Source: Desulfobacteraceae bacterium UBA2174 (GTDB lineage Bacteria > Desulfobacterota > Desulfobacteria > Desulfobacterales > UBA2174). From it: 64,000 nucleotides of DNA. Of the stretch, positions 26,734 to 35,748 are shown piece by piece (position 1 is the first letter of the stretch; every line of letters begins with the position of its first letter). The position numbers were made by a program, and so were the translations under genes. The notes beneath the pieces were generated by a model, which was not told the DNA's origin, did not search any database, and saw nothing but the letters and a program-made list of their open reading frames with translations. The stretch covers positions 93,928 to 157,927 of the forward strand of contig DCWA01000030.1 in assembly GCA_002327445.1 (NCBI GenBank). Reading direction: 5' to 3'.

Positions 26734-27469
26734 GACCCAACTCCGCCTCCAGGCGCGCCAGGACGCTTTCCTTCAGGGCGACCAGCGCCGGCTCGCCTGG
26801 ACGCCGGGGCTTGGGGGCGGTCAGCACCAGCTCCTGGATGACCCGCATCGGGGCGCCAGTCACCACCAGGACGCGGTCGGCCAGCAGCAAAGCCTCCTCC
26901 ACGTCATGGGTGATCATGAGCAGGGTGCGCTGAAAATCGCGCTGGAGCATCAGGAGCAGCGACTGGAGGCTCCGCCGGGTGATGGCGTCCAGGGCCGACA
27001 GGGGTTCGTCAAGCAGCGTCAACTCGCGGTCGAACATCAGGGTGCGTACCAGGGCGCACCGCTGCCGCATGCCGCCGGACACCGTCGCAGGGCGATGATG
27101 CTCGAAACCCGCCAGCCCCAGGCGCGCAAAAAGAGCGGCCACCCGCCGCCGCGCGGGCGCCAAATCCTCTCTTCGGCGCAAGCGGGCCGGCAGCAGCGCG
27201 TTTTCCGCCAAGGTCAGCCAGGGGAGCAGCAGGTCTTTTTGCTGCATGTAGGCGGCCACATTTCCCAGGTGGGGCAACGCCTCCCCGTTCCAGTGGATGC
27301 TTCCGGCGTCCTTGGGCACCACTCCCGTGAGCACGTCGAAGAGGGTCGTCTTGCCGCAACCCGACGGCCCGATCAACACGGTGAACCCGTTGCGTGGCAG
27401 GGTGAAGCTGAAACCATCCAGAACCGGCGCCGCATCGAAACGCTTGGTGAGATCAGCAACCGTCAGCAA
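26720..27469 (-). CDS. thiZ: ABC transporter ATP-binding protein, thiamine-precursor type
   Basis: 249 residues. Walker A GPSGCGKTT, Q-loop YMQQKDLL, signature VSGGMRQR, Walker B LTLLDEPLSALD, H-loop MITHDVEEA. It starts with a TTG codon at 27469 and I see no strong ribosome-binding site, which fits a gene whose translation initiation is controlled by the TPP riboswitch ending some 60 bases upstream. First gene of the operon. Confidence 0.9.
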   Translation of the reverse strand: MLTVADLTKRFDAAPVLDGFSFTLPRNGFTVLIGPSGCGKTTLFDVLTGVVPKDAGSIHWNGEALPHLGNVAAYMQQKDLLLPWLTLAENALLPARLRRREDLAPARRRVAALFARLGLAGFEHHRPATVSGGMRQRCALVRTLMFDRELTLLDEPLSALDAITRRSLQSLLLMLQRDFQRTLLMITHDVEEALLLADRVLVVTGAPMRVIQELVLTAPKPRRPGEPALVALKESVLARLEAELGHVAA

Positions 27470-27526
27470 GAAACGGCGCCCGCCGACGACGCCGCACAGT
27501 AGGTGAACCAGGAATAAAGAGGCATG

Positions 27527-27622
27527 GTCCGCTTCCCTCCGCCGGCATGATCCGGATCAGGTATCGGGGTCGAAACGCGTTGCAGTTTCCTCTCAGCCGA
27601 TTGGCATCGACTCCCCCGGGGC
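27527..27622 (-). promoter_or_regulatory. TPP (thiamine pyrophosphate) riboswitch
   Basis: On the minus strand the THI-box elements appear in order: GGGGGAGTC opening stem, the pyrimidine-binding CTGAGAGG, then ACCTGATC-CGGATCATGCCGGCG-GAGGGAAGC, closing the helix. This is the conserved TPP aptamer. It sits directly upstream of the thiZXY transporter and should repress it when TPP is abundant. Boundaries are accurate to a few bases; the expression platform was not resolved. Confidence 0.95.
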
Positions 27623-27966
27623 AACGGTCGAGCCTCTACCACCGGCGCCCTGCCGTTGTCAAACCCCGTCGGCCGTCAGATCCCGTTGGCCCGCCTCTTG
27701 CTTCTTTTTCCGGACGCCTGCAGCGACGGCAACGATTCCCGCGGAGACTTTGATTTTTGAAATTTGTCGATTATAATCAGTCAATAAAATTGCATGCCGG
27801 TAGTCGGGGCAAAGGGATGAGACAGCGACCGACTCGCCGGCTTCCCCTCGAGCGCTGGGGGAGTCGGAAATAAGCGCTCCGATTCGGAACTCGGATATCT
27901 TCTTCTCCCAAGTATGGCATCGCGGACCCAGCGCGTCCTGCGGTGCCATGGTATTTTGACAGAAAC
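27623..27966. other. intergenic region between the TPP riboswitch and the glucan synthase gene
   Basis: 344 bases with no credible gene on either strand. It should contain the minus-strand promoter of the thi operon and the plus-strand promoter of the GH17-GT2 gene. An AT-rich patch at 27750-27790 is the best place for one of them. I could not fix hexamers. Confidence 0.4.
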
Positions 27967-30693
27967 ATGGAAAAACACGCAAAAATATTTGCCGACCTGC
28001 TCATCGCCGTCGCCTTCGCGGTGGTCACTTTCAGCCTCTGGGCCTTCTTCAACCGTCCCCTCTCCGAGCCGCCCTGGCCGGAACGCATCCAGGGATTTTC
28101 CTTTTCGCCGTATCGGATCGGCCAGGATGGCCGGGCGGGGATCCATCCTTCCCAGGAGGAAATCAGGGAGGACCTGAGGCTGCTGGCCGGCAAAAGCCAC
28201 GCGGTGCGCACCTACACCGTCCAGGGCCCCCTGGCCCTGATCGCCTCGATAGCCAAGCCGATGGGGATCAATGTCGCCCAGGGCATCTGGATCAGCAATG
28301 ACCTGGTCCGCAACCGACGCGAGGTGGAATTGGGCAAGATGGTGGCCTGGACCCACCGCAACGTGGTGCGGGTCATCGTGGGCAACGAGGCGCTGTTGCG
28401 GGAGGAAATCCCCAAGGAAGACCTCTGCGCCTACATCGACGAGGTTCGCAAGGCCGTCTGGCAGCCGGTGAGTACCGCCGAACCCTGGCATGTGTGGATC
28501 AAGCATCCGGAGCTGGCGGAACACGTGGATTTTCTCGCGGTGCACATGCTGCCGTTCTGGGAGGGTGTCGAAGTCGAGCAGGCGGTCACCTACACCATCG
28601 ACAAGATCGAGTTGCTGGAACGGACCTTCCCCGGAAAACCGATTGTCATCGGCGAAGTGGGCTGGCCCAGCAACGGCCGCACCCGGATGGGGGCGGTGGC
28701 CTCTCCGGCCAACGAAGCCCTGTTCCTGCGCCGCTTCATTCACGAAGCCGAGCAGCGCGGCTGGGTCTACTACGTGATGGAGGCCTTCGACCAGCCCTGG
28801 AAAACCTTTTTCGAAGGCGGCGTGGGGGCCTACTGGGGGGTCTACAATTCCGAGCGCCAGCCGAAGTTCCCCTTTTCGGCGCCGGTAGTGCCGGTGGCGC
28901 ACTGGAAAATCGTGGCCGGCCTGTCGGTGCTGGTGGCCCTGATCATCATGACGCTGCTCCTCTTCGACAGCCGCGCCATGAGAAAACGTGGTCGCAGCTT
29001 CCTGGCGGTGACCGCTTTCGGCGCGGCCACCGCGGCCGTCTGGGTGGTCTACGACTACAGCCGCCAGTACTGGACCCCCTACATGCTCTCGGTGGGCCTG
29101 CTGCTCTTTACCGGGCTCATCGGCGTCATGCTGGTGCTGTTGGCCGAAGCCCACGAATGGGCGGAGGCCAACTGGGCGCTGTACCGGCGCCGCCTGCCCC
29201 TTCCCGTTGTTCCGCCGGCCGATGCGCCGCGGCCCATGGTATCGGTCCATGTGCCGGCCTACAACGAACCGCCGACGATGCTCTGTTCCACCCTGGACGC
29301 CCTGGCGGACCTCAACTATCCGAACTTTGAAGTCATCGTGGTGGACAACAACACTCGTGACCCGAATGTCTGGCAGCCGGTGCAGGCCCACTGCGAGAAG
29401 CTCGGGCCGCGTTTCCGGTTTTTTCACGTCGATCCACTGACCGGATTCAAGGCCGGGGCCCTGAATTACGCCTTGGCCCGCACCGCCCCGGAAGCCGAGG
29501 TGGTGGCAGTGATCGACAGCGACTACCTCGTTCATCCCGACTGGCTGGCCCACCTGGTGCCACTGTTCGACAATGCGCCGCACACGGCCATCGTCCAGGC
29601 GCCCCAGGACTACCACGACGGGGACCTCAATGCCTTCAAGGCCATGATGCATGCCGAATACCGCGGCTTTTTCTACATCGGCATGATCACCCGCAACGAG
29701 CGCAACGCCATCATCCAGCACGGCACCATGACCCTGATCCGGCGTCGGGTGCTCGACGAAGTGGGGGGATGGGCCGAGTGGTGCATCACCGAAGATGCCG
29801 AACTGGGCTTGCGCATCCTGGAGCAGGGCTATGAGGCGGTCTACGTGCCCCGCAGCTACGGGCGGGGCGTGATGCCCGACACCATCGCCGACTACCAGAA
29901 GCAACGCTTTCGCTGGGCCTTCGGCGCCATGCAGATCATGCGCCGCCACCGGGAGGCGCTCTTGGGCCCGAGCCGGCTCACCGCGGGCCAGCGCTATCAT
30001 TTTATCGCCGGCTGGCTCCCCTGGCTGGCCGACGGCTTCAACCTGTTCTTCACCTTCACGGCCCTGGCCTGGTCCGCGGCCATGATCGCGCTGCCGGAAA
30101 AAATTGATGCGCCGCTGATGGTTTTTGCGGCCTTGCCCATGGCGCTGTTCAGCTTCAAGGTCGTCAAGATGGCCCATCTCTACCGGACCCGGGTGGGGGC
30201 CGGCCTGCGACAGACATTCGCCTCCGCCCTGGCCGGGCTGGCCCTGACCCATACCATCGGCCGGGCGATGCTCAACGGCATGGTACGCCGGGATCGGGCA
30301 TTTTTCCGCACGCCCAAGATGGCCCGGGCCAACCGGCTGGTGGGCGCCCTGGTCGCCTGTCGCCAGGAGATTCTCCTCGCTCCGGCCCTGTGGCTCGCCG
30401 CCTGGGCGGTGGCCCGGTCAACCCAGTTGATCAACCCGGACGCCTACCTCTGGGTCATCATGCTCCTGGTGCAGTCCCTCCCCTACGCCGCGACAGCCCT
30501 GGTAGCCGTCATCAGCGGCCTGCCCCACCTGCCATCCTGGCTGGTGGGCCGCTGCGTCGACATGGAAGCCAACGTTGATGAAAGTCTGGCGATGGTGAGG
30601 GGAACGGTTCCTGCGGTGGTGACGACGGAGCATGCCCTCCCGCCGGTGGCCCGAGCGGACGACTGGCCGGGAAAGAATGACCGGATGGCCTGA
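27967..30693 (+). CDS. GH17-GT2 fusion: membrane beta-glucan synthase/transglycosylase (NdvB-like)
   Basis: About 908 residues. An N-terminal helix anchors a periplasmic GH17 domain (residues about 40-290) whose acid/base Glu141 is in VGNEALL and nucleophile Glu230 in IGEVGWPSNG. Transmembrane helices follow. A cytosolic GT2 domain begins near 425 (SVHVPAYNEP), with D517-x-D519 (VIDSDYLVHPDW), Glu609-Asp610 (TEDAELG) and the processive Q-x-x-RW motif at 646-650. Further C-terminal membrane helices end it. Fusions of this order in proteobacteria make or remodel beta-1,3/1,6-glucans, often cyclic and periplasmic. ATG 27967 is preferred; 27943 is possible. It stands alone. Confidence 0.87.
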   Translation: MEKHAKIFADLLIAVAFAVVTFSLWAFFNRPLSEPPWPERIQGFSFSPYRIGQDGRAGIHPSQEEIREDLRLLAGKSHAVRTYTVQGPLALIASIAKPMGINVAQGIWISNDLVRNRREVELGKMVAWTHRNVVRVIVGNEALLREEIPKEDLCAYIDEVRKAVWQPVSTAEPWHVWIKHPELAEHVDFLAVHMLPFWEGVEVEQAVTYTIDKIELLERTFPGKPIVIGEVGWPSNGRTRMGAVASPANEALFLRRFIHEAEQRGWVYYVMEAFDQPWKTFFEGGVGAYWGVYNSERQPKFPFSAPVVPVAHWKIVAGLSVLVALIIMTLLLFDSRAMRKRGRSFLAVTAFGAATAAVWVVYDYSRQYWTPYMLSVGLLLFTGLIGVMLVLLAEAHEWAEANWALYRRRLPLPVVPPADAPRPMVSVHVPAYNEPPTMLCSTLDALADLNYPNFEVIVVDNNTRDPNVWQPVQAHCEKLGPRFRFFHVDPLTGFKAGALNYALARTAPEAEVVAVIDSDYLVHPDWLAHLVPLFDNAPHTAIVQAPQDYHDGDLNAFKAMMHAEYRGFFYIGMITRNERNAIIQHGTMTLIRRRVLDEVGGWAEWCITEDAELGLRILEQGYEAVYVPRSYGRGVMPDTIADYQKQRFRWAFGAMQIMRRHREALLGPSRLTAGQRYHFIAGWLPWLADGFNLFFTFTALAWSAAMIALPEKIDAPLMVFAALPMALFSFKVVKMAHLYRTRVGAGLRQTFASALAGLALTHTIGRAMLNGMVRRDRAFFRTPKMARANRLVGALVACRQEILLAPALWLAAWAVARSTQLINPDAYLWVIMLLVQSLPYAATALVAVISGLPHLPSWLVGRCVDMEANVDESLAMVRGTVPAVVTTEHALPPVARADDWPGKNDRMA

Positions 30694-30747
30694 TGGCGGT
30701 CTGAACCTCTTTATTTTTTTTGGAGTTATTCAGCCCTATGGCATGGA

Positions 30748-30767
30748 CCCCGGGCCGGTGCCCGGGG
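30748..30767. repeat. REP-like perfect hairpin
   Basis: CCCCGGGC and GCCCGGGG form an 8-bp perfect stem with a 4-nt loop between the convergent glucan synthase and rubredoxin genes. The flanking words (ATGGACC, GGCGACGG) match the REP-like element at 24831, suggesting one dispersed family. It may also end transcription. Confidence 0.45.
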
Positions 30768-30839
30768 CGACGGCGGATGAAGAGTCCTGCTACAGGGCCT
30801 GCCCTGGACGGATCCGGGGGCCGGGGTGACGGCCGTTTT

Positions 30840-31025
30840 TCAAGCGGTGCCCAGATTGCGAAACGCCTTCCTGCTGGCCCCGCAAATGGGGCATTTCCAA
30901 TCTTCCGGCAAATCCTCGAAGGCGGTCCCCTTCTCGATCTTTCCCTTTCGATCCCCCTTGTCCGGGTTGTAAATGTAGCCGCAATTGGTCGTCTGGCACT
31001 GCCACATCTGTTCAGGTGCTGCCAT
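30840..31025 (-). CDS. rubredoxin with C-x4-C first knuckle
   Basis: 61 residues, a one-iron electron carrier of the cytosol. The second knuckle is normal (CPICGA). The first reads WQCQTTNCGYIYNP, i.e. Cys-x4-Cys instead of the usual Cys-x2-Cys, as reported for Desulfovibrio desulfuricans rubredoxin-2. The rest is canonical (DKGD, GTAFEDLPEDW). GGAGG stands upstream of the ATG. It is monocistronic, convergent with the glucan synthase. Its redox partner is unknown. Confidence 0.93.
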   Translation of the reverse strand: MAAPEQMWQCQTTNCGYIYNPDKGDRKGKIEKGTAFEDLPEDWKCPICGASRKAFRNLGTA

Positions 31026-31119
31026 CGGTGCCTCCTTTTGGGGAAGTGGGTTTTTCGATAATCGTTATCATAAAAGAGGAAAACTGGAAACGCTTACCCC
31101 ATCTCGGGTCTCATGCCAT

Positions 31120-31285
31120 TGCGAACGCACCGTTTCCGTTGTCATACCGATCCCCCCATTCCCCATGCCATTCCGAACGCCCCGTTCCCGTTGTCATTCC
31201 GAACGAAGTGAGGAATCCGCAGTTGAGCAGAAAAGCGGGAATCGGCGACAATTTCGAAGAGATCCCTCGCTACGCTCGGGATGAC
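31120..31285. repeat. dispersed palindromic repeat, family A copy 1 with partial tandem
   Basis: The full copy is 31193-31285: it opens GTCATTCCGAACGAAGTGAG and closes with GATCCCTCGCTACGCTCGGG-ATGAC, whose ends pair with each other. Upstream, 31125-31192 carries partial degenerate copies in tandem. The same element is at 42844, 44074 and 57361-57554. It lies between rubredoxin and the amidohydrolase gene (downstream of the latter). Confidence 0.75.
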
Positions 31286-31305
31286 AAGAAAAAACACCGC
31301 ACGCC

Positions 31306-32535
31306 TCAAATCCCCTCGCCCCAAACCACCGGCAATCCCTTGCGGTACACCGCCTGGATCTGCTCCAGGCTCCCCCATAGGGCCTCGGGCGGGCCGGCGG
31401 CGGCGATAAAATCCGCCGGCGCCCCCGGCTGCAAAACACCGGTTCGTTCCAGATCGAGGAGCCTGGCGCCGTGGACCGCCGCGCAGCGGACCACCTCCCC
31501 TGTGCGGTAGCCGGCGGCGGACATCAGCGCCAGCTCCACCGCCATGGCCCGGCCGTGGCGCACCCCGGGGCTGCCGCCATCGGTGCCCACGGCCACGGTT
31601 GCGCCCAGCTCCCGGGCCCGCGCGAGCTGTGCCACCTGGTGATCCAGGAGTCGCCGGGCCCCATCCGCCGCCGGACTGCCGGGTTCCAAGGCATCCAGGC
31701 ACCCGGCCATTGTCCCGGCCGTGGGGACCCAAACCGTTCCCCGAGCGGCTATTTGCACCATGTTGGCCTCCCCCATGAAGAACCCGTGCTCGATGCTGTC
31801 GCATCCGGCGGCCAGGGCGTCGGCCACCGGCCTTTCCCCGTTGGCGTGCACCATCACGCGAAGCCCCCGCCGGTGAGCCGCCGCTACGGCAGCCTTCAAA
31901 TCGGCCGCATCGAACTGGGGGCGGGTCGGCCGGCCGAAATCGATCAGGGAATTGATGCCGGAGGCGATGATCTTGACCTGGTCGATCCCTCCGCCATCCT
32001 CGGCCACCGCATCGGCCAAACTCTGGCCTTCAGCCGGGCTGCGGCCGAAAGCGCCACCGTAGCGCCCCGACCGGTGCCAGGCCCGCCCCGAGGCGCGCAG
32101 GACGAATTCGTCAGGGTACCGCTGCCCGCGGCAGCCGCGTAGCGCCAGGGCCAGAGCGCCGTGATCGCCGCCGTCGCGCACGGCCAGAACCCCCCGGCGC
32201 AGGTGGCGTTGAACCCTGGCCGTCATGTGGTCGAAAATTTCTTCGGGATCGGGGCTCAACTGCATCCGGCGCAAGGCAGGGTCGCTGCGGCCGGACAAAA
32301 AGAGGTGGACATGGGCGTCGACCAGGGGCGGCAGCACCGTAAAGTCTCGCCAATCCAGTGGCTTCAGGCCATGGGGCCCCTCGTCGGCCGAAAAGACGGC
32401 ACCGATGCGGCCGCCGGCCACCGTCAATATCACATCCCGCCGGGGGCCGGCCCCACTGCCGTCCAGCAGCCAGCCGCAGTGAAAGGCTCCCGGGCGGTCG
32501 GGCGCCGTTTGGAGGAGGCGGCGGTCCGTCGTCAT
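31306..32535 (-). CDS. metal-dependent amidohydrolase (imidazolonepropionase/prolidase-like)
   Basis: 409 residues, TIM-barrel amidohydrolase with an N-terminal beta-sandwich. Metal-site features in order: DAHVHL (H-x-H) near residue 75, a lysine in DQVKIIASG, histidines in VMVHANGE and SIEHGFF, and an aspartate in VGTDGGSPG. It probably hydrolyses a cyclic amide or dipeptide; the substrate is not identifiable. It is the third gene of cinA-hydrolase-amidohydrolase, overlapping the hydrolase gene by ATGA, which fixes the start at 32535. Confidence 0.82.
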   Translation of the reverse strand: MTTDRRLLQTAPDRPGAFHCGWLLDGSGAGPRRDVILTVAGGRIGAVFSADEGPHGLKPLDWRDFTVLPPLVDAHVHLFLSGRSDPALRRMQLSPDPEEIFDHMTARVQRHLRRGVLAVRDGGDHGALALALRGCRGQRYPDEFVLRASGRAWHRSGRYGGAFGRSPAEGQSLADAVAEDGGGIDQVKIIASGINSLIDFGRPTRPQFDAADLKAAVAAAHRRGLRVMVHANGERPVADALAAGCDSIEHGFFMGEANMVQIAARGTVWVPTAGTMAGCLDALEPGSPAADGARRLLDHQVAQLARARELGATVAVGTDGGSPGVRHGRAMAVELALMSAAGYRTGEVVRCAAVHGARLLDLERTGVLQPGAPADFIAAAGPPEALWGSLEQIQAVYRKGLPVVWGEGI

Positions 32536-33413
32536 CGCCAGGTCCGCCCGGCCGGCGGGATGGTGGCGGCGGACGCTTCCGGATGAGCGGCCAGAAATTC
32601 TCCCACCGCTTCAGGGTATTGGGGATGGTGGCTGGATTCGCTGTGGCCGGCCCCGGGCACCACCAGGAGCCGGGCGCGCCCCCGGGGAAAGGCGCGGTGC
32701 AGGCGGCGGGCGAAGGCAGCCGAAAACCGGCGGTCCTCGGCGCCGTGGATCACCATGGCCGGCATCGGCAGACCGGGCGCCAGCCGTTCCGGGCTCACGG
32801 CCTTCATCTGGAAGCGATAGAACAGGTTCATCCAGTTGAGGATCATCGGCCCGAAAACCCGGCCGAAAAAGGGGTTGAACCATCGATAGAGGCTCAGCAG
32901 TCCCTCCCGGCTGTCGGCGTAGCAGCCTTCCAGGAACAGGAGCGCCACCTGCCCGGGCCGGCGGGAAGCGGCGATGATCGCTCCCCCCGCGCCGGCGCTG
33001 TGGCCGTAGAGGATCGCCGGGTGGCCGAGCCAGTCCAACACCGCCAGGGCGTCTTCGGCGAACTCGGCGGCATTCATGAATCGGAACCGGCTCGATCGGC
33101 CGTGGTCGCGGACGGAAAACAGTACCGTGACCATCCCCAGCCTGGCAAAATGCCGCGCCCGGGCCACCATCCGGTCCCGGTTGCGGCTCCATCCGTGGAT
33201 CATCACCACCGTGCCGCGCACCTCCCCCTCCGGGACGATGCGCCAGACCTCCAGGCGGCCGCCGCCGCGGGTGGGCACCCACGTATCCAGCACGTCGCCC
33301 CAATCGGGCGGATCGACCACCGGGCGCCGCGGCAGGCGGTGAACGAAGTAGGTCAGAGCCAGGGTGACGGCCAGATAGCCGGTCCCCAGAACGGCGGCAA
33401 CAGTCCAGAGCAT
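32532..33413 (-). CDS. membrane-anchored alpha/beta hydrolase
   Basis: 293 residues. One N-terminal membrane helix (AAVLGTGYLAVTLALTYF) precedes an alpha/beta-hydrolase fold: oxyanion MIHGWSRNRD, nucleophile elbow YGHSAGAGG, acid IHGAEDRRF and base GAGHSESSH. Serine esterase or peptidase activity is likely; the anchoring points to lipid or envelope substrates. The ATG at 33413 forms a TGATG overlap with cinA; a GTG one codon earlier is equally possible. Confidence 0.82.
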   Translation of the reverse strand: MLWTVAAVLGTGYLAVTLALTYFVHRLPRRPVVDPPDWGDVLDTWVPTRGGGRLEVWRIVPEGEVRGTVVMIHGWSRNRDRMVARARHFARLGMVTVLFSVRDHGRSSRFRFMNAAEFAEDALAVLDWLGHPAILYGHSAGAGGAIIAASRRPGQVALLFLEGCYADSREGLLSLYRWFNPFFGRVFGPMILNWMNLFYRFQMKAVSPERLAPGLPMPAMVIHGAEDRRFSAAFARRLHRAFPRGRARLLVVPGAGHSESSHHPQYPEAVGEFLAAHPEASAATIPPAGRTWR

Positions 33414-34759
33414 CACTTGGGCGCCTCGTCTCCGGGGGCCTGGTTCACCCCGTCGTCCAGTTCCAGACGCTCGGCATAGATCGGTTTGGCCCGATCCTCC
33501 AGGTCCGCCACCAGACCTTGGCCGATGACGATCCGCAGCAGATTGAGCCCGGCGGCGGCGAAGGCGACCTTGTTGGCGCGCCGCCAGTTGGCGCCGAAAC
33601 GGTAGGCCGCGGCCCGCACGCCTTGTGCCGTGGCGATGCCAAGGCAGAGGCTGCCCACCGGTTTTTGGGCGCTGCCGCCGGTGGGCCCGGCGACCCCGCT
33701 GGTGGCCAGACCGTAAGTGGCGTCCGTGCAGCGGCGCGCCCCGGCGGCCATTTCCATCACGGTTTGCCGGGACACCGCCCCGTACTGCTTCAACGTTTCG
33801 GCGGATACCCCCAAAATCGCCTCCTTGGCCGCGTTGGTATAGGTGACGGCGCCGAGTCGAAAGTAGTCCGAGCTTCCGGCCACATCGGTAATCCAGGAGG
33901 AAATCAGGCCGCCGGTGCAGCTTTCCGCCACGGCCAGGCTGGCCGCCTGGGCTTTCAGATCCCGGCCCACCACCTCGGCCAGGGACAGGCCATCATCGGA
34001 GACCACGAAAGGCTCGATCCGCTGGCGCACCCAGTCCACGGCCGCCGGTTCGCGCCGGGCCAGATCTTCGGGATCGGCCTCTGAAAAGTAGAGGCGCACA
34101 TGGATCTCGGGGAAATGGGCCCGCAGGCCGAGCCGGACCCCTTCGAACGCCGCCTCGAAGCCAGCCAGCCGATCCGCCATGGTGGACTCGGGAATCCCGA
34201 AGGTGGTGATCGCCCGCACCCGCCGCGCGCCGAGGTCGCCACCCATGCGTTGCCGGATGTCGGGCAGCACTACATCGCTGATCATGGCGCGCATCTCCGC
34301 CGGAACCCCGGGCAGGCAGAAAAAGCGGCAGTTGCCCAGGGTGAAAGCGAATCCCGGGGCGCTGCCCAGCGGATTGTCCAGGCAGGAGGCCCCCCGGGGG
34401 AGTATCCCCTGCTTGCGGTTGGTGGCGGTGACCGGTCGCCCGCGGCGGGCGAAATACCGCTCCACCACGGCCATGGCAGCGGCGTCCGGGGCCAGCGAGA
34501 CCCCCAGCGCCCGGGCCGCGGCTTCCGCGGTGACATCGTCGGCCGTCGGTCCCAACCCGCCCGTGACCAGCGCCACCGCCGCACGCCGGCTGATTTCGAC
34601 CATCACGGCGGCAATGGTGGCCACGTCATCCCCCACGCACTGGTGGCGGGTGACCTCGATCCCCTCGCCTTCGAGGCTCTGGGCGATAAAGGCGGCGTTG
34701 GTGTCCGCCACGGCGCCGGTGCGCACTTCGTCTCCAGTGGATAGAATCTCGGCGATCAT
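33413..34759 (-). CDS. cinA: CinA: nicotinamide mononucleotide deamidase / MoaB-like domain protein
   Basis: 448 residues. The N-terminal MoaB/MogA-like domain has AEILSTGDEV, DTNAAFIAQ and TGGLGPTADDVT. The C-terminal deamidase domain has SLAVAESCTGGLISSWITDVAGSS and the AGPTGGSAQKPVG loop. It recycles NMN and hydrolyses ADP-ribose in characterised homologues. ATG at 34759 is chosen because the conserved first strand starts two residues later and GGGGAG is upstream. First gene of the three-gene unit. Confidence 0.92.
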   Translation of the reverse strand: MIAEILSTGDEVRTGAVADTNAAFIAQSLEGEGIEVTRHQCVGDDVATIAAVMVEISRRAAVALVTGGLGPTADDVTAEAAARALGVSLAPDAAAMAVVERYFARRGRPVTATNRKQGILPRGASCLDNPLGSAPGFAFTLGNCRFFCLPGVPAEMRAMISDVVLPDIRQRMGGDLGARRVRAITTFGIPESTMADRLAGFEAAFEGVRLGLRAHFPEIHVRLYFSEADPEDLARREPAAVDWVRQRIEPFVVSDDGLSLAEVVGRDLKAQAASLAVAESCTGGLISSWITDVAGSSDYFRLGAVTYTNAAKEAILGVSAETLKQYGAVSRQTVMEMAAGARRCTDATYGLATSGVAGPTGGSAQKPVGSLCLGIATAQGVRAAAYRFGANWRRANKVAFAAAGLNLLRIVIGQGLVADLEDRAKPIYAERLELDDGVNQAPGDEAPK

Positions 34760-35121
34760 GGCATCGCTCCCCATCCATTCGTTCATCGATAAGGCCGCTG
34801 CGGCCAGCCGCTCCGGCGCGCGCAGGCCGGACCTGCCGCTCGCCAGCCTCAATCATCGGTCGATAGAGCCAATCGGACTTGCCGTCAAGCCCCTTCTGAC
34901 ACAAGGGGGCGCTGTGGGCACCGCAAACAAAGTGGGTACAGCCGGGGACCGCGAGGTTGGCCGGGTCGAAAGGCACCCCGGCTTCATGGAGGGTTTCAGA
35001 AGGGGCCAGGAGCAGGGCTGGCGCAGGGGTTCCGGCTTGATGAGGCCGGCCAGAATCGTCTGGTGGCGCAGGCCCGCCGCCAAACTGCCGCGCCCCGAGG
35101 CCTCGCCGTCGTGGCGCCCTG
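34760..35121. other. intergenic region upstream of cinA
   Basis: 362 bases between AMMECR1 and cinA on the minus strand. Open frames exist in all phases because of high GC, but none has a family resemblance or ribosome-binding site. I see no hairpin or promoter that I would defend. Confidence 0.4.
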
Positions 35122-35736
35122 CTAGGGAAGAGGATCGTCGCCGAACGATTCTTCGAAATAGACCACTTGATAGGTGGACACCTGGACATCTCCCCGGCAC
35201 CAGGCGTCGCACCCGAGCCCGGCTTTGAGGCAAAGGTGATTCAGGAATGCATCCGGCCGGGGAAGCTGCTCCCACACCTGGGGCAGAAAGGTCGCGCCGC
35301 ACCGCCCCTGGCGCAAGATCACGCCGTGGACCCCCGGGCGAAGCCTGGCGAGCAGGTCATCGGCGTCCCGGTAGGCCAGGGGCACCGGAGGGGTCAGAAT
35401 GCTCACCTCGATGGTGACCTGCTCGAATTCCTCGACGGTAAGGGGGCTGAAGCGGCAATCGCTGAAGGCCGCGTTGAGCGCGTTGCGCCGCACGCCTTCG
35501 ACAATCGTCTCCTCGGCGGCCAGGGACCCGATGCATCCCCGCAGGCACCCGCCGATCTTCAAGGTGACGAAGGTTCCGCTGCGACGTTGAAAAGCCGGCT
35601 CCCTTTCAGCCCGGGCACCGATCCCTGCGGCGTCCACGGCTCGTCCCAGCCGCCGGGCGATGGTTTGGCGAGCCAGCCGCACCAGGAGCTGCCCCTGGGC
35701 CTCGGTGAGCGAAAACTCGGATCGGGATTCGTCCAT
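35122..35736 (-). CDS. AMMECR1-domain protein
   Basis: 205 residues, AMMECR1 family: FVTLKIGGCLRGCIGSL (the conserved Cys-rich signature), then NALNAAFSDCRFSPLT, FEQVTIEVSIL and GVHGVILRQGRCGATFLPQVW. The family often occurs with a MEMO protein and a radical-SAM enzyme (the AmmeMemoRadiSam arrangement), suggesting a radical-chemistry modification system; the reaction is not established. The ATG at 35736 has GGAGAAGAGGAC upstream. The frame continues upstream into a MEMO-like relic. Confidence 0.88.
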   Translation of the reverse strand: MDESRSEFSLTEAQGQLLVRLARQTIARRLGRAVDAAGIGARAEREPAFQRRSGTFVTLKIGGCLRGCIGSLAAEETIVEGVRRNALNAAFSDCRFSPLTVEEFEQVTIEVSILTPPVPLAYRDADDLLARLRPGVHGVILRQGRCGATFLPQVWEQLPRPDAFLNHLCLKAGLGCDAWCRGDVQVSTYQVVYFEESFGDDPLP

Positions 35737-35748
35737 GTCCTCTTCTCC

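Noticed and set aside
34853..35302. Possible radical-SAM partner of AMMECR1 on the minus strand
   Set aside because: The frames here contain no CxxxCxxC motif and no family resemblance; I treat 34760-35121 as non-coding.
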